A DNA stretch of 64,000 bases from Spiribacter halobius (GCF_020883455.1 NZ_CP086615.1:2728001-2792000); one strand, 5' to 3'; shown: positions 18,322-27,307, counted from the first letter of the stretch. Program-made: numbers and translations. Notes: generated by a model from the letters alone, not told the origin.

Positions 18322-20251
18322 ATCGAGTAGCCGGGGCGGTCACCCGCCCCGGCTCTCACACCACCGTACGTACGGGGCCGTATACGGCGGTTCACGCAGC
18401 GCTCGCAAGTCGACGGTGCTCGCCGAGGAAGCTCACGAGACCCTGACGGTGCAGCCAGCGCGCGGGGATGGCCACGTGCATGTGGGCCGCCCCCGCGTTC
18501 CACCACGGGCCACGCCCGTTGGTGGCGGAGCGATACGCTCGCAGGCGCTCGACACCGTGCTGCATCAGCCGCCGGGCGCGGGTGCGCCAGCGCTTCCACT
18601 GCCGCCACAGCAGGCAGCGCAGGCGGCGCCGGAGCCACTGGTCCAGCGCCTCGAACGCCGCCTTGACTTCGGCGAAGCGGAAGTAGGCCACCCAGCCCCG
18701 GATGAGCGGCTGCAGCGCCGCCAGCACCCGCTGCAGGTGGCGGCCCCGCCCGCGGCGCAGCGCGGCCCGCAGGCGGGCCTTGAGCCGCTGCACCGAGCTG
18801 GGGGCCACCCGCAGCCGCGGCTCACGGTGCGCGGTCATGCTGTAGCCGAGCAGCGTGCGCTTCCACGGGCGGTCCACCGCACTCTTCTCACGGTTGACCA
18901 CCAGGCGCAGCCGCCGCCACAGGAACCGCTCCAGCGATGCCAGCACGCGCGCACCCGCTTCGGGCGAGCGCACGTAGACGCTGACGTCATCGGCGTAACG
19001 CACGAAGCGGTGGCCGCGCCGCTCCAGCTCCCGGTCGAGCTCGTCCAGCAGGACGTTCGAGAGCAGGGGCGAGAGCGGCCCGCCCTGCGGCGTCCCCGCC
19101 GCCCGCGGCGAGACCACGCCACCGGCCATCACCCCGGCCTGCAGGTAGCGCCGGATCAGGCGCAGCACCCGCCGGTCCTCGATCCGACGCGCTAACCGGG
19201 CCATCAGCACGTCATGATTGACCCGGTCGAAGAACTGCGCCAGATCGAGGTCCACGACCCAGCGCTGCCCCGCCGCCACGTGCCCGCGGGCACGCTCGAC
19301 GGCCTGATGGGCACTGCGCCCCGGGCGAAAGCCGTAGCTCTCACCCGAGAACGTCGGGTCGAGGATCGGGGTGAGCACCTGCACCAGCGCCTGCTGGATC
19401 AGCCGGTCGACCACGGTCGGGATGCCCAGTGCCCGGGAGCCACCCCCGGGCTTGGGGATCTTCACCTCCCGTACCGGCGAGGGACGGTACGTCCCCTCCA
19501 GCAGCCGCTCGCGGATCGACGACCAGTGCGCCTGGCAGTAGGCCCACAGCTCATCGACGGTCACTCCGTCGATGCCGGGGGCCCCCCGGTTGCGCACCAC
19601 CCGCCGGTAGGCCGCCATCAGGTTCTCGCGACACAGCGCCGCCTCCAGCAGCGCCGTCGACTCGGACCCGGCTCGTCTCGAGCGCGCCGCAGCCGCTTGG
19701 CGTCCATCACCCGTACCTCCGACGGTTCCGCCGTCAGCCCTCCGGGGATGCGGCAACCTCTCAGCCGCCTCGCCTACGCCTGCTTCGGCCATCGAGCACT
19801 CCAGTGCCGGATCGGCTCCACGCGTTCGGCCCTTCGCCGCCCTGTGCCGGCGACTACTATGGCCTCGGCTGACTTCTGCCAGGCCTTCCCGGCACCTCGC
19901 GGCGCCGGTAGCTCACAGCAGCCCGACAGACCTCCCGGGGTAAGGCGCGTGACCTTCACTCCACACCCGCCGCATCTACGTATCGCCGCTCCGGGGTGAC
20001 ATCGGGTTCGCAGATCGTTGCCTGCTCGCCCGCGACGACACGCCTCCTATGCGGTTCCTGTTCGTCGGGTCGGAGATTCGCCTGAGGCTTCCTTCAGACA
20101 GCACCTCACGATGATGCCCTTGCCGTTCGGCTCGCGGTTCCCGTCACCAGGGCCCGCAGGGGACTTCCACCCCCAGGCCACTTCCCGGCTCGCTTTCGCT
20201 CACCGGTTATCCAGCGCCGGTCACGGCGCCGGCGCGCCGTGCCCGGCGCAC
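18322..20251 (-). mobile_element. Class C group II intron with maturase gene
   Basis: The 1,930-nt element reads on the minus strand. The 5' end is GTGCGCCGGGC at 20,251. A domain I stretch with GACGAACAGGAACCGCATA follows, then the maturase gene. Domain V (CCGTATAC...GTACGTACGG) lies just after the maturase stop, and a GC-rich domain VI hairpin ends CTACTCGAT at 18,322. These features fit bacterial class C introns, which insert behind transcription terminators. The 5' exon here is exactly a terminator hairpin plus TTTCTCGTT. Boundaries are from motif recognition. Confidence 0.88.
18392..19792 (-). CDS. ltrA: Group II intron reverse transcriptase/maturase
   Basis: Up to 466 residues. Reverse-transcriptase blocks are in order: GAPGIDGVTVDEL, KPGGGSRALGIPTVVDRLIQQAL, DLDLAQFFDRVNHD, GTPQGGPLSPLLSN, the catalytic YADDVSVY, and a maturase domain with GWVAYFRFAEVKAAF. 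There is no C-terminal HNH endonuclease, as in class C. It splices the intron RNA and primes reverse transcription. The first about 40 residues do not look like family sequence, so the true start may lie internally near the LLEAALCREN segment. No frameshift is seen. Confidence 0.93.
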   Translation of the reverse strand: MAEAGVGEAAERLPHPRRADGGTVGGTGDGRQAAAARSRRAGSESTALLEAALCRENLMAAYRRVVRNRGAPGIDGVTVDELWAYCQAHWSSIRERLLEGTYRPSPVREVKIPKPGGGSRALGIPTVVDRLIQQALVQVLTPILDPTFSGESYGFRPGRSAHQAVERARGHVAAGQRWVVDLDLAQFFDRVNHDVLMARLARRIEDRRVLRLIRRYLQAGVMAGGVVSPRAAGTPQGGPLSPLLSNVLLDELDRELERRGHRFVRYADDVSVYVRSPEAGARVLASLERFLWRRLRLVVNREKSAVDRPWKRTLLGYSMTAHREPRLRVAPSSVQRLKARLRAALRRGRGRHLQRVLAALQPLIRGWVAYFRFAEVKAAFEALDQWLRRRLRCLLWRQWKRWRTRARRLMQHGVERLRAYRSATNGRGPWWNAGAAHMHVAIPARWLHRQGLVSFLGEHRRLASAA

Positions 20252-20255
20252 AACG

Positions 20256-20289
20256 AGAAAGGCCCTGCCGGCAAAGCCGGCAGGGCCTT
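20256..20289 (-). terminator. Former tRNA-fMet terminator, now stranded
   Basis: A 12-bp perfect GC stem (GGCCCTGCCGGC/GCCGGCAGGGCC) with a 3-base loop is followed on the minus strand by TTTCTCG. It lies 7 bases from the tRNA 3'-end copy in attL and is the expected terminator of tRNA-fMet before prophage insertion. The prophage now separates it from the tRNA by 42.8 kb. Confidence 0.85.
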
Positions 20290-20295
20290 CGAGTT

Positions 20296-20317
20296 TGGTA
20301 GCGGGGGCAGGATTTGA
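20296..20317. other. attL core of the prophage
   Basis: These 22 bases are identical to 63,063-63,084 (the 3' end of tRNA-fMet including CCA), and the flanks differ at once on both sides. The right flank contributes a dyad arm of attP (CTTATCTGAC at 20,320-20,329). This marks the left end of the integrated phage. Confidence 0.93.
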
Positions 20318-20372
20318 GACTTATCTGACGGGCGAGCTTCTTCACGTTCGCCTTACGGGGTAGGTGCTGCCT

Positions 20373-20561
20373 ATGTTGGAAGCGGTGATCGACATCCTTC
20401 TCGGCGCCGTCATCGGGCTCTGCGCGGGCATGGCCGTCAGCGTCTTTTGGCTTCTCGGCGCCGCGATGATTGCACCCGAGTCGACTGCCTTGTGGGCGCT
20501 GGCGCCAGTGCCGATTGGTTCCCTGGCTGGAGCGCTTGCTGGCGCGGTGCTGCCCCGATAG
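20373..20561 (+). CDS. Small two-segment membrane protein (prophage cargo)
   Basis: 62 residues, almost wholly hydrophobic: MLEAVIDILLGAVIGLCAGMAV, then FWLLGAAMIAPES, then a second helix GSLAGALAGAVL. It lies 56 bases inside attL on the strand opposite the late operon. No family is recognised. Its place at the prophage edge suggests a lysogen-expressed cargo gene. Short length makes the call moderate. Confidence 0.5.
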   Translation: MLEAVIDILLGAVIGLCAGMAVSVFWLLGAAMIAPESTALWALAPVPIGSLAGALAGAVLPR

Positions 20562-20611
20562 CGTCACCACACCTGCTATTCTGTAGCGCAGCACCTGCCG
20601 ACGCTGCCTCG

Positions 20612-21124
20612 ATGATGCGCTACTCCACCTTGATCGCCGCCGCCGTTCTCGCCCTCCCTGTATGCGCATCGGCGCAGATATACCGATGCGAAACGGAATC
20701 CGGAACCGTGTTCTCCCAGGCGCCATGCGCGCCGGATGCGGAGCGGGTGGAGGGTGATGACAGCTACGACTCTGAGGCCGCCGCCAAAGCTGAGGCGAGA
20801 ACACAGCGCATAATGTCCGATTGGCAGCGGGAGCGGCAGCAACGCCTGGAGAACCGGGCACGGTGGCGGGCGGAGCAAAGGCAGGAACGCGAGGCGGAAC
20901 GGCGGCGTGAGGAGCTAAATCGGCAGGCGCGGCGCGGGAACATCCAGCGGGGCGCCGATTGCGACGTCGCCACCTCGGCTGCTGGCCGGCCCGACCGCGT
21001 AAACGAGGGTAGCGATGCGCGCGGTGAGTGGCAGCAGTACGTCTATGAGGACGGCGGCCAGACCCGTTACGTCCATTGCCGCGATGGCAAGGTGACGAGC
21101 TCGAGCCGCTGGGGCGGCGACTAG
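20612..21124 (+). CDS. Exported DUF4124-like protein (prophage cargo)
   Basis: 170 residues. A signal peptide (MMRYSTLIAAAVLALPVCASA) precedes QIYRCETESGTVFSQAPC, the DUF4124-like pattern of a short beta domain with paired cysteines. A long charged helix (Arg/Glu-rich, about residues 60-115) and a C-terminal segment with two further cysteines follow. It is convergent with the last late gene, and the two stop codons overlap in CTAG. Location inside the att sites but outside the structural operon suggests lysogenic conversion. ATG at 20,615 is an alternative start. Confidence 0.7.
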   Translation: MMRYSTLIAAAVLALPVCASAQIYRCETESGTVFSQAPCAPDAERVEGDDSYDSEAAAKAEARTQRIMSDWQRERQQRLENRARWRAEQRQEREAERRREELNRQARRGNIQRGADCDVATSAAGRPDRVNEGSDARGEWQQYVYEDGGQTRYVHCRDGKVTSSSRWGGD

Positions 21125-22578
21125 ACAAACGACACCGCGCTCTCCTCTGCCCAGTACGTCTCCCCGGTAACCGGGTGCTGGCTGCCGTAGTAGCGAGTAT
21201 GGCTTGAGGTGCCGGCGTCAATGGTCCCGGTGGCCTCGCCGGCGGGGCCGAGGGCGCCGATGTAGAGGTTGTTGACGATGATGCCGCCGAAGGTGTCCGC
21301 CTGGCGGATGTGGTAGCCGATGAGGGTGGGCGAGTAGCGGATCATGCGGGCGGTGTCTTCGCCCTGGCCAGCGCCGCAGAGGTCCATCGGCCAGCCGAGG
21401 CTGTTGGTGACGAAGGCGTCGCTGACGGTTGTGGCGCCGGAGCCGAAGACCTCATCCTCTGCGATCTCGCGGCTGGTGTTGCTCGTGCCGCCGCCTCCCC
21501 AGCTCATGGACCAGGTGTCGGTCCGGAAGACGTTGTCCGAGCCCGTGGCGCCGTCCCACACCTCGTCGCGCTCGACGTTGACGGTCCAGCTGATGGACTG
21601 CGAGCCGCCGCCGGAGACGGCCACCGTCATGCTCACGCTCTCGTCGCTCAGGCAGGTGCGGGTGAGCTCGGTGTCGACGCTGCCAGTCGGATCCGGCGCG
21701 TCGAGCACCAGGCTGGCGCTGAGCGAGCCGGTGATCTCGCGCAGGGTATCGCTCGCGTCGTAGACCAGGGCGAGGATGCGGCCGGCGGTGCTGAGGGTGG
21801 CGGTGCCCTGCTCCTTGACCACGGTGATGACGCGCGTGCCATCCGGCGGGCTGGAGTAGATGGTGCCGTCGTTGGCGTCGATGTAGTACGTCTCGCGTGG
21901 CGGCCAGCTCTCGCTGGTGCTGCCAAGCGTCTGCGCCCGTGTGCGCAGGACGCTTATCTCGGCGCTGACCGCGCTCCCCGGGCCGGACAACACGCACTCG
22001 AGGAAACCGAGCGTGCGCACCGACAGGCTGCCGTTGCTGGCCGGAAGATAGAGCATGAGCACCGCGCGGCTGCCATCGCGCGTAGTGCTCTCGATGCTGA
22101 TGGCGGCGTCTTCCGTCGGGCCCGGGCCGTTGCGGATCTCGTTATCCGCTGGGGTGGCCTGCCCCCAGTCGCTCACGACGACGCTGTAGCTGTGCACCGC
22201 TTCGGCGCCGCCCCATCGGCCGAAGCGCCGGAGCTCCAGGGTGAGGGTCTGCGGATCCCATCCGCTCTGGCGGCCCGAGAGGCTGACTAGCCACGGCACA
22301 CCGTCGGAATCGAAGTACACCCAGTCGGCGCCGATGAAGACGCCATAGATTTGCTTGCCGGTTCCGCCGCCGCCCATGATGGCCGCCTCGGCGGCGCCGG
22401 GCGCCTGGACCGCCTGGGCGCCGCCCCGCTGGTAGAACTCCCCGCCGCCCGGCTGGCTGTAGCTCTCGCCGTTAACCTGGTTGCCCTGGATCACGCCGCT
22501 GAAGGGGTGGCGCATGGCGGCTGGCCAAGCCAGCCCCGGCGGCGCGTTGCGCCCGGGCTGTGGCATGTGCGTCGTCAT
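21121..22578 (-). CDS. Phage tail tip/fibre protein, last late gene
   Basis: 485 residues. It starts MTTHMPQPGRN and is rich in Gly, Ser and Thr with many beta-prone stretches and a YIDANDGTIYSSPPDGTRVI segment. No enzymatic motif is seen. It overlaps the preceding gene by ATGA and is last in the late operon, after the presumed tail-tip genes. Position suggests a distal tail component or receptor contact. Confidence 0.6.
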   Translation of the reverse strand: MTTHMPQPGRNAPPGLAWPAAMRHPFSGVIQGNQVNGESYSQPGGGEFYQRGGAQAVQAPGAAEAAIMGGGGTGKQIYGVFIGADWVYFDSDGVPWLVSLSGRQSGWDPQTLTLELRRFGRWGGAEAVHSYSVVVSDWGQATPADNEIRNGPGPTEDAAISIESTTRDGSRAVLMLYLPASNGSLSVRTLGFLECVLSGPGSAVSAEISVLRTRAQTLGSTSESWPPRETYYIDANDGTIYSSPPDGTRVITVVKEQGTATLSTAGRILALVYDASDTLREITGSLSASLVLDAPDPTGSVDTELTRTCLSDESVSMTVAVSGGGSQSISWTVNVERDEVWDGATGSDNVFRTDTWSMSWGGGGTSNTSREIAEDEVFGSGATTVSDAFVTNSLGWPMDLCGAGQGEDTARMIRYSPTLIGYHIRQADTFGGIIVNNLYIGALGPAGEATGTIDAGTSSHTRYYGSQHPVTGETYWAEESAVSFV

Positions 22579-22892
22579 TCAGGCGGATCCGGGTCGGCGA
22601 ACTCGAGGACCACGGGCTGCGCGTTGGCGTCCTCCATGACCAGTGAGGCCAGGGGCTGCCAGTCGAACTGGAACAGGCCGTCGCTGGTGGTGATGGTGCG
22701 CACCGGGTGGTAGGTGCGCTGGCTCGGGTCGCGCTCGGTGAGCGGACTGGCGATGCCCGCGCCGGAGCCGCCCTGAGCGGCCTCGCCCACACCAACGCCG
22801 GCCGGCACGGGCCCTGGGTTCTCCAGCGGGCGCAGTCGCGCGCGCTGCGGCTCGAGGCTCTGCAGCCGCCGCATCTCCTCCCGGATCGTCAC
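22575..22892 (-). CDS. Small tail-region protein
   Basis: 105 residues from GTG at 22,892, which overlaps the stop of the preceding gene (GTGA), as is usual in this operon. It is soluble and Pro-rich in the middle; the C-terminal half has RTITTSDGLFQFDWQPLASLVMEDA and ends in an acidic tail. No family is recognised. Confidence 0.55.
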   Translation of the reverse strand: MTIREEMRRLQSLEPQRARLRPLENPGPVPAGVGVGEAAQGGSGAGIASPLTERDPSQRTYHPVRTITTSDGLFQFDWQPLASLVMEDANAQPVVLEFADPDPPE

Positions 22893-23308
22893 ACCTGGCG
22901 CTCCCGCAGCGTGTTGCACTGAAGCTTGAGCTCGGTGCTCTGCGAGACGGCCGTGGTCTCCGGGTCGATGCGCGCCCAGATCTCGACGGCATTGGCCGCG
23001 CCTCCGAGCACCTGCGCACCGAGCGCGAGTGATGCCCCCGGGGTGGCGGTGCTGAGGTCCGCCTGCGTCAGCGCCAGCCGGACGTTGCCGGCCTCCTGCC
23101 CGCTGCCGACGGCGGCATCCACGATGGAGACGACAATGTCGTCCACGCCGGGGTTCGAGTCCGCGAGCACCTTGCGCGTGTCGTCGGGGCTGCCGAAGTA
23201 GACGACGTGATCCTGCGGATTGCTGGCGTCCACGGCGTGGACGCTGGGCAGCTCGGCGAGGACGCCGTTCAGCTGAGCGTCCCCGAAGAAGTCGAAGGTC
23301 AGGGCCAT
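22889..23308 (-). CDS. Tail-region structural protein
   Basis: 139 residues beginning MALTFDFFGDAQLNGVLAELP. Beta-rich with an immunoglobulin-like look in its second half. It overlaps the preceding gene by 10 bases. No specific family can be named; it lies among tail-tip genes and probably encodes a small tip or fibre-attachment protein. Confidence 0.55.
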   Translation of the reverse strand: MALTFDFFGDAQLNGVLAELPSVHAVDASNPQDHVVYFGSPDDTRKVLADSNPGVDDIVVSIVDAAVGSGQEAGNVRLALTQADLSTATPGASLALGAQVLGGAANAVEIWARIDPETTAVSQSTELKLQCNTLRERQV

Positions 23309-25218
23309 GCGGTGAGCTCCTCGATAGTGAGCGTCAGTTCATCGTCGGGCACCGCTACCTCGTAGGCCGCCTCGCGCTCCGCCTGGATGGCCTCGCGGCC
23401 GATCTCGGGCATCTCCACGCGGAAGCGCTGCGGGTAGACGGGCGCGTCGAAGTCGGTGCGCGGCTCGCGGTTGCCGGTGTAGCCAAGCCACGTCTCGTTG
23501 TACGGCAGGGCGCCGGCCTCGCCGCCGAAGCGCGAGGAGAGCTGCACCTTCGGGGGCGGCTCGGCCGGGGCGACGGTGTCTGGCCGAGTCGGGGCGGTGA
23601 CGGGGTCGTCCGTCGCGCCGCCGCCCTGGGAGACGGCGATCTCGCACGCCGTCACGGCGCGGCCCGTCTCGAAGTCCAGCGTGTGTCGTACCTGGCGGGC
23701 TTTACCCTCCGCCACCAGGTAGGGCTGCTCCAGGCGCAGGCGGGCGGTGCGGTCCAGGTGCGGGAGGATGGGTATCTCCCATCGCACCAGGTGCCCGCGG
23801 TGGCTCTCCAGGATGCGCCGGCGGGCGCGGGCGATGAGCGTCTCCAGCGCCTCTGCGGCATCGGCCGGGTCGTGCCGGTCGATGTACTGGTCTGGGCCGT
23901 CCTGGCCGTCCCAGGTCGTGACCTCGATGTCGTCGCCCCAGTCGATGTCGGTGTCGCTGCTGAGGCCGGCCTGGTCCCGCCGGGTGAGCGTGCCGAAGCG
24001 GCCGACGCTCGCCGGCGCCTCGACGGTGAGCTCGTAGCGCTCCTCGACGTCGCGGCTGTAGCGGCGGGCGAGCTGCGCACGCATCCCCACGGCCAGGGAC
24101 TCGCGCAGCTCCCGGGAGATGAGCCAGGCCACGGGTGTGGTGCCGCAGATGATGGTGCCGCTCGGCGGCAGCTGGTCCGTGCCGAAGCCGAGGATCCGCC
24201 AGCCAGTACCCTCCAGGGCCTGACGGATCATCTCGCGCGTGGGCTTCGTGTAGTTGCGCCCCTCGCAGAAGCTCTTGCGGTACTGCCAGGCGAGCCACTG
24301 CCGGCGCTCGAGGTGGCGCTGGTAGCGGTGCGTGTAGCTCACCTCAACGCGGTTGATGAGCTGCTGCCGCGGTGCGAGGCGCATGTCCACGCTGCCGTCG
24401 ATCGGGGCCGTGATGGTCGCCGCCACGGGCTCGCCGTGCCAGGGAGTCAGCCGCCAGGCGCCGGTGACGTCGAGATCCAGGGAGGCGGCGAGGGAGGAGA
24501 GCCGCACGTCCGCGTAGTCCACGCCCTCGACGTCCTCGCCGTCCAGCGGTGGGTGGTAGCGCCCGCCGGGGGTGATGGCGTCGATGGCCGCGTGGTCCAG
24601 CGCGTGCAGCAGGGTCTGGCGGCCATCGCTCGCGAGCAGGCGGATGCGGCCGCTGCGCGGCTCGATCTCCGGCTCCTCGCAGCGGCCGCGGAACAACGGC
24701 ACCTCACCGAGGGACTGGCCGGCGGCATCGAGGGGCACGTAGTAGAGGTCCAGCGTCGCGCCGACGTAGTCGAAGGCGCTGGCCGGTCCGGTCGCCGGCC
24801 GCAGCTCGCACTCTGCGATGCGCGCCGCACCCTCCTCGGCGGTGACCTCCACGCGCCCGGTGAGCCGGGCGGAGATGTCCTGCCCATCCAGGTAGGCCGC
24901 GACGCGCCAGAGGCTGCCGCGGTGGGCGTCGTCGACCACCAGGACCTGCAGCGGGAGCTCCGGGGCGCCGGTGTCGTAGACGTCCACCTGGATCGGGAGC
25001 TCGGGCGCGCCGGTCGGCTCGACGACGGAGATCTCCAGCGGGAGCTCCGGGCGGCCGCGCTCGACCACGGACACCGCGAGCGCGACTTCCGGGCGGCCGG
25101 TCTCGGCCGCGACGGTGATCGTGATCGGGAGCTCGGGGGAGCCGGTGCCGTACTCTACCGGGGCTTCCGCCGAGGCGTTGACCGGCCCGCTGTTGAGCGT
25201 GCTGCCGTTCAGCGCCAT
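23299..25218 (-). CDS. Large tail tip/hub protein with N-terminal GxPELP repeats
   Basis: 639 residues. The first about 100 residues hold five copies of a 15-18-residue unit with the core G-[SAR]-PE-[LV]-[PA]-[LI] followed by a beta strand (residues about 26-97). After this come a domain with RVAAYLDGQDISARLTGRVEV, a Trp/Arg-rich middle and a C-terminal LTLTIEELTAWP. Size and position after the tape measure suggest a baseplate hub or tip scaffold. No peptidase motif is seen. Confidence 0.65.
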   Translation of the reverse strand: MALNGSTLNSGPVNASAEAPVEYGTGSPELPITITVAAETGRPEVALAVSVVERGRPELPLEISVVEPTGAPELPIQVDVYDTGAPELPLQVLVVDDAHRGSLWRVAAYLDGQDISARLTGRVEVTAEEGAARIAECELRPATGPASAFDYVGATLDLYYVPLDAAGQSLGEVPLFRGRCEEPEIEPRSGRIRLLASDGRQTLLHALDHAAIDAITPGGRYHPPLDGEDVEGVDYADVRLSSLAASLDLDVTGAWRLTPWHGEPVAATITAPIDGSVDMRLAPRQQLINRVEVSYTHRYQRHLERRQWLAWQYRKSFCEGRNYTKPTREMIRQALEGTGWRILGFGTDQLPPSGTIICGTTPVAWLISRELRESLAVGMRAQLARRYSRDVEERYELTVEAPASVGRFGTLTRRDQAGLSSDTDIDWGDDIEVTTWDGQDGPDQYIDRHDPADAAEALETLIARARRRILESHRGHLVRWEIPILPHLDRTARLRLEQPYLVAEGKARQVRHTLDFETGRAVTACEIAVSQGGGATDDPVTAPTRPDTVAPAEPPPKVQLSSRFGGEAGALPYNETWLGYTGNREPRTDFDAPVYPQRFRVEMPEIGREAIQAEREAAYEVAVPDDELTLTIEELTAWP

Positions 25219-26798
25219 TACACGACCCGGCGCTCCGTGGTCCCGTCAACGCCGATGAACGCCTCGACGGTCTGCGGTGTGCCACCGCTGGCGGATGGGG
25301 CAATGTCGCCAGCATCTCCGAGCACCGCAGCGCCATTACGCTGGTGAGTCCAGACGTTACGCGCCCACACGCTCCAGTGGACGCCGAAATCGCCGCCATC
25401 GAACTCGGCGTAGACGTAGCCACCCACGCCAGCCACGTCACCCAGCACCACGACCTGATGTCCGTGCTGCCTCAGAGGACTGCCTTCCAGATCGAACGCG
25501 AGCAGCGACGCGAAGCTGGTGTCCGGGCCTTCGCGGCCCGTGTAGATGACGTCGTTCAACAGGGCAAAATGCTCTGCCGACTCACAGACCGCCGACAGCC
25601 AGGGATTGAAGGTCGCGGCGCCGTCCGTCGAGCGCAGAATGCTGCCGTCCGTTGCCATCAGGTACCACGCGCCCTCGCTATCCACCGCCGCCTGACCAAA
25701 GCAGGACACCTGAGAGGCAGCGCTGCCGGGGGTGTTGATTGTGCACTTGGTCCAGGTATCCCCGCCGTCGGTGCTGTAAATCGGCTCCGATTGGCTGAAG
25801 TCCCGGTTGTAGGCGATGAACAGAATGCCGTTCGCTGCGTAATGCTGCGGAGCAGCCGGCACGGTGTGCGGAGGCAGAATGCTACTGCTCCACGTCTGGC
25901 CATCCGGAGACCGCCAGAGGTAGTGATCTCCCGTGTTAGGCGGGTTTTCGGCGAAGAGGAACTGGCTGCCGTCCCAGATGATCTGGTCGGCAATGTAGTT
26001 GGAGTAGGCGATCGAAACCTCGGTCCACGTCGTCAGGTCGGTGGACGACCAGAGCTTGTTGAACTCGTCAACCGCGAGATAGGTGGTGCCGTCGAAGGCG
26101 ACGTCGCTGATCTCGACGGAGCCGCTGATGCCTACCCACGTCCACGTCGCGCCGCCGTCTGTGCTCCGCGAGAACCCGACGTCGCGGGCAGCAATGAAAA
26201 GCTCGCCCTGATACTCGCGCACCTGGTAGTAGGACGCGGTGGCGCCGTCGGCGCCCACCTCGCCCTTGTAGGTAACGGCGGAGAAATCTTCCGCCACCTC
26301 GTAGAGGCCCGAGCCGGTCATCCCAACCCATAGAACGCCGCCGGCCGCGGCGATCATGGTAAGACCGGCGCTGACCGTGCTGAGGTCGGAGTAGTCCACG
26401 TTGTCGCTGACGTTCAGTACGCGGGCCACCTTCCCGGACGTGCCGATCACGCCCTGCGCCTCGAGAAAGGTCTCGGGCGCACCCCCTCCGCCACCCGCCT
26501 GCTGCAGGGCCGACAGAGCCCCCGCAGTAAGCCGCAGCTCGACCGCCGCGCCGGCAGCCCAGGCCTGCGCCACCGTGCCCTCCTGGCCGCGCTCGACGGT
26601 CAGGGTGCTGCCGCTGCGCGCGGTGACCTTGACGATCTCGCGCGCGTCCCCGACCTCGATGGTCAGCAGGTAGAAGTTCTCGGCGCTCGGGGTGCCGAGC
26701 AGGCTGGCGTCCGCGCCGTCCACGGTAATGGCGGTGTCCGTGGAGGCCACGGCCGCGGCCAGGGTGGAGGCCCAGTTGTTCAGGAACTGCTGGGGCAT
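25218..26798 (-). CDS. Tail protein with Asp-box (BNR-like) beta-propeller
   Basis: 526 residues from ATG at 26,798 (TGATG overlap with the upstream gene). The N-terminal about 100 residues (MPQQFLNNWASTLAAAVASTDTAI) look like a phage attachment domain. The rest carries at least five Asp-box motifs S-x-D-G-G-x-T-W (STDGGATWTW, SSTDLTTWTEV, SPDGQTWSSS, STDGGDTWTKC, STDGAATFNPW) spaced about 50 residues, the mark of sialidase-like beta-propellers. It may bind or process surface glycans; catalysis is not shown. Confidence 0.75.
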   Translation of the reverse strand: MPQQFLNNWASTLAAAVASTDTAITVDGADASLLGTPSAENFYLLTIEVGDAREIVKVTARSGSTLTVERGQEGTVAQAWAAGAAVELRLTAGALSALQQAGGGGGAPETFLEAQGVIGTSGKVARVLNVSDNVDYSDLSTVSAGLTMIAAAGGVLWVGMTGSGLYEVAEDFSAVTYKGEVGADGATASYYQVREYQGELFIAARDVGFSRSTDGGATWTWVGISGSVEISDVAFDGTTYLAVDEFNKLWSSTDLTTWTEVSIAYSNYIADQIIWDGSQFLFAENPPNTGDHYLWRSPDGQTWSSSILPPHTVPAAPQHYAANGILFIAYNRDFSQSEPIYSTDGGDTWTKCTINTPGSAASQVSCFGQAAVDSEGAWYLMATDGSILRSTDGAATFNPWLSAVCESAEHFALLNDVIYTGREGPDTSFASLLAFDLEGSPLRQHGHQVVVLGDVAGVGGYVYAEFDGGDFGVHWSVWARNVWTHQRNGAAVLGDAGDIAPSASGGTPQTVEAFIGVDGTTERRVV

Positions 26799-27307
26799 CA
26801 GGTCTCCTCGGCGGTGAGGGTCCACTGGTAGGAGAAATCGCGCACGTCACCGCTCTCCTGGGGCTCGTTGCAGATGCACTGGAGCGCCGGCCAGTAGTCC
26901 ACGCGGTAGTGTTCGGCGCCGGTGACGGCTGTGATCGTCGCCTCGTCGCCGCTGATGGCGAGGGCGGCTGGTTCGTAGCCGCCACCCGTCCACGCCCAGG
27001 CGAGCGGGGTGTAGCCGGCATCGGTGCGGCGGGCGGCGGGCAGGGTGACGGTCAGGCCCGTGGTGACGAGCGAGCGCTGGGTGATGCAGAGGATGGTGAC
27101 GGGCTGATCGTAGTCCAGAGCCACCAGGCCCGGGGGCATCCATCCGCTGCCCGAGATCTCCGTGCGCAGGCGCTGCCAGTGACGCTGGCGGATGGCGGCG
27201 CCGTCCGCCAGGCGGAAGTCACTGCGCCCGCCGATGACGCTGTACGTCTGCGAGAGCTCCAGGCCGGCGTAAAGCGGCAACTCGATGCCGCCGATGACGA
27301 GGCTCAT
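26798..27307 (-). CDS. Tail protein downstream of tape measure
   Basis: 169 residues starting MSLVIGGIELPLYAGLELSQTY. It is in the position of lambda M/L-type minor tail proteins, directly after the tape measure (shared end at 27,307). No cysteine-rich Fe-S motif like that of lambda gpL is evident. Ordinary soluble protein; specific family not recognised. Confidence 0.6.
   Translation of the reverse strand: MSLVIGGIELPLYAGLELSQTYSVIGGRSDFRLADGAAIRQRHWQRLRTEISGSGWMPPGLVALDYDQPVTILCITQRSLVTTGLTVTLPAARRTDAGYTPLAWAWTGGGYEPAALAISGDEATITAVTGAEHYRVDYWPALQCICNEPQESGDVRDFSYQWTLTAEET

Noticed and set aside
18392-19792. Retron or diversity-generating reverse transcriptase
   Set aside because: Intron 5' GTGCG, domain V and a maturase domain are present; no template/variable repeat pair or msr-msd was seen.
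20106-21221. 371-codon minus-strand frame across attL
   Set aside because: It crosses the attachment site and the intron and is Arg/Ser/Pro-rich noise.
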